From an uncultured bacterium (GTDB lineage Bacteria; Bacillota; Clostridia; Lachnospirales; Lachnospiraceae), in contig CAJMQQ010000092.1 in the NCBI GenBank assembly GCA_905215625.1, positions 1 to 5,833 on the forward strand: a stretch of DNA of 5,833 nucleotides, in the 5' to 3' direction. Below are positions 4,927 to 5,833 of this stretch, piece after piece. Made by a program: the position numbers and the translations under genes. The notes beneath the pieces are model-generated. The model was not told the origin of the DNA, searched no databases, and worked only from the letters and a program-made list of their open reading frames with translations. Position 1 is the first letter of the stretch; each line of letters begins with the position of its first letter.

Positions 4927-5151
4927 ATGACTCAGACAAAGGAAGATTTAAAGCAAAGAAGAAAATCCTATGGTCAATATAAACGAGAGCAGATATTGAA
5001 ACCTAAGCTTCAAGAAAAACGGAAAGAAATTCGGAAAAAGTACATAGCAAATTTAAGCGATCAGGACATTTTGGAAGCATTACATAGTAAGAAGTTAGAA
5101 GATGGATGGACTGATTTGAAAAGAGAAGCAAGGAAAAGAGGAATTCTTTAA
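4927..5151 (+). CDS. Basic, helical 74-aa protein of unknown function
   Basis: MTQTKEDLKQRRKSYGQYKR begins a very Lys/Arg-rich protein. Residues about 3-42 are likely one long helix or coiled coil. A second block (LSDQDILEALHSKKLEDGW, about 43-61) precedes a basic tail ending ARKRGIL. I do not recognise the family. The ATG is preceded by AAAAGGT (4914-4920), six bases away. An in-frame extension upstream to 4558 exists but runs through the opposite-strand RadC gene and is not used. Only 24 bases separate it from the truncated RadC, so its original promoter region has probably been lost or lies inside RadC. It precedes the DUF697-like gene in the same direction with a 58-base gap and may act with it. 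Confidence 0.6.
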   Translation: MTQTKEDLKQRRKSYGQYKREQILKPKLQEKRKEIRKKYIANLSDQDILEALHSKKLEDGWTDLKREARKRGIL

Positions 5152-5209
5152 TCAGATTATATTTTTTTGAGTTACAAAAATATAAATTATTACAAAGGAG
5201 AAGAAAATT
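5152..5209 (+). promoter_or_regulatory. AT-rich gap with strong RBS before the DUF697-like gene
   Basis: AAAGGAG (5194-5200) lies nine bases before the ATG at 5210. The gap is very AT-rich, with TTGAGT (5167-5172) and TATAAA (5181-5186) present but too close together for a normal promoter. I see no convincing promoter or terminator here, so cotranscription with 4927-5151 is likely. Confidence 0.4.
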
Positions 5210-5665
5210 ATGGGAAAATCTAAAGTACACATGCCAAAAGAATTGGAAAAGAAGTGTCATATTGCAATTCATTCGGCAACAACCGCCGCCGCAGCAGCAG
5301 GAGCAATACCGATTCCTATGTCAGATGCAATACCGATCACAGCGGCACAGGTTGCAATGATTATATCATTAGGAAAAGTTTTTGGAATTTCATTATCACA
5401 ATCGGCAGCAAAAAGTATTGCTAGTGTTGTAGTGACACAGCAGGCCGGACACGCAATTTTTGCAAATATTTTAAAATGTATTCCAGGTGGAGGTGTGGCG
5501 GGTGCTGTAGTTGGTGCAACGACAGCAGCTACGTTAACAGAGGCATTAGGCTGGATTGTAGCTGATGATTTTTACAGAATGTCAAATGGAGAAGAGTCAG
5601 AAAACATAGTGGAGACAGCAAAAGACTTAAAACAAGTCTTTGAAGGATTGAGAATGCCAGAATGA
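5210..5665 (+). CDS. DUF697-like membrane-associated protein (151 aa)
   Basis: The segment AIPIPMSDAIPITAAQVAMI (about residues 32-51), followed by a hydrophobic helix and KVFGISLS, matches the DUF697 pattern of a proline-rich turn, Asp, Gln-x-x-Met and a glycine. DUF697 is often joined to GTPases of the Era/dynamin-like or IRG type, or found near them. A second Gly/Ala-rich hydrophobic stretch (about 85-115, with PGGGVAGAVVGATTAATLTE) could insert in or lie on a membrane. The N-terminus is Lys-rich and the C-terminus acidic and amphipathic (NIVETAKDLKQVFEG). No GTPase motifs (GxxxxGKS, NKxD) are present, so this is a stand-alone domain. The function is unknown; membrane association is inferred. 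The start is secured by AAAGGAG. Confidence 0.7.
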   Translation: MGKSKVHMPKELEKKCHIAIHSATTAAAAAGAIPIPMSDAIPITAAQVAMIISLGKVFGISLSQSAAKSIASVVVTQQAGHAIFANILKCIPGGGVAGAVVGATTAATLTEALGWIVADDFYRMSNGEESENIVETAKDLKQVFEGLRMPE

Positions 5666-5719
5666 TTTTAGAAAAAGATTTGTGTTTAATGGCATTTGCA
5701 ACAAATATAAAATTTCAAG

Positions 5720-5731
5720 TATTTGCAAATA
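5720..5731. promoter_or_regulatory. Palindrome TATTTGCAAATA upstream of toxin leader
   Basis: A perfect 12-bp palindrome. The half-site ATTTGCA also occurs at 5694-5700, 27 bases upstream of the copy at 5721-5727. It is a candidate operator for the promoter that follows; the protein is unknown. Confidence 0.4.
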
Positions 5732-5743
5732 AAGAGCTAAGGC

Positions 5744-5772
5744 TTTCGTAAATTACAAAGATATGGTAAAAT
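5744..5772 (+). promoter_or_regulatory. Extended -10 promoter driving the toxin leader
   Basis: TGG-TAAAAT (5764-5772) is an extended -10 element (TGnTAtAAT type) with a poor -35 region (TTTCGT, 5744-5749, 17-nt spacer). The predicted start, about 5779-5782, coincides with the first base of the repeated toxin leader. If the molecule is circular, this is the promoter for the toxin at 105. Confidence 0.5.
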
Positions 5773-5781
5773 AATCTCATG

Positions 5782-5833
5782 GGTGCCACCATAACGGTAG
5801 GCGGTTGGTCCTTCTGCGGAGGGACTGTGACCC
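5782..5833 (+). repeat. Exact 52-bp copy of the window start
   Basis: Identical to 1-52 with no mismatch, and it ends exactly at the window end. It is either the closing overlap of a circular molecule (unit about 5,781 bp) or the beginning of a second toxin-leader copy. Confidence 0.95.

Noticed and set aside
1..5833. CRISPR array or retron
   Set aside because: No regularly spaced repeats of CRISPR size and no reverse transcriptase; the only tandem repeats are the 11-bp arm sites.
5782..5833. Terminal direct repeats of an insertion sequence or phage genome
   Set aside because: No transposase or packaging gene is present, and the repeated bases are the toxin mRNA leader directly behind a promoter.

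Overview
The window looks like accessory DNA from a gut-type Firmicute, probably Lachnospiraceae or a related Clostridium. The base composition is moderate. Shine-Dalgarno sites are strong AAAGGAG types. The gene families (a tiny holin-like toxin, a Tn916-style xis-int pair, mobile RadC/Rad52-like genes) are typical of integrative elements in that group. The first 52 bases (1-52) are repeated exactly as the last 52 (5782-5833). This suffix-prefix identity suggests a circular molecule of about 5,781 bp, although two copies of a repeated toxin locus at the ends of a linear piece would look the same.

Layout: 1-290 is a type I toxin-antitoxin-like locus. It has a 32-residue membrane toxin with a long structured leader, a shared bidirectional terminator and a probable antisense RNA. 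305-395 holds the promoter and leader of an AAA/RecF-like ATPase. That ATPase (396 to about 1571) is broken by two small frameshifts and has lost its usual C-terminal tail. 1582-1888 looks like a complete phage/ICE attachment site (attP): 11-bp tandem arm repeats lie on both sides of a core resembling the 3' half of tRNA-Cys with its terminator. On the minus strand follow a tyrosine integrase (1903-3053, frameshifted near its N-terminus), an attenuator-like hairpin, an excisionase (3130-3324), a frameshifted unknown gene (3378-3858), a Rad52-like annealing protein (3882-4628) and a 5'-truncated RadC-family gene (4618-4902).

At about 4903-4915 the truncated RadC meets a plus-strand pair: a basic 74-residue unknown protein (4927-5151) and a DUF697-like membrane-associated protein (5210-5665). 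These lead into a promoter that fires into the second copy of the toxin leader. If the molecule is circular, the plus-strand block runs from 4927 through the toxin to the ATPase. The minus-strand block is the integration/recombination module, and attP separates the two.

Taken together, this is a small integrative element or the remnant of a larger one. The recombination module (Int, Xis, Rad52-like, RadC) is in partial decay, and the cargo is a toxin-antitoxin locus, an ATPase of a type often seen in defence systems, and a DUF697 protein. No replication protein, relaxase or structural phage gene is visible. Several genes carry independent 1-2 nt indels, so either the element is decaying or the sequence contains indel errors. 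That point decides how the annotation should be read.
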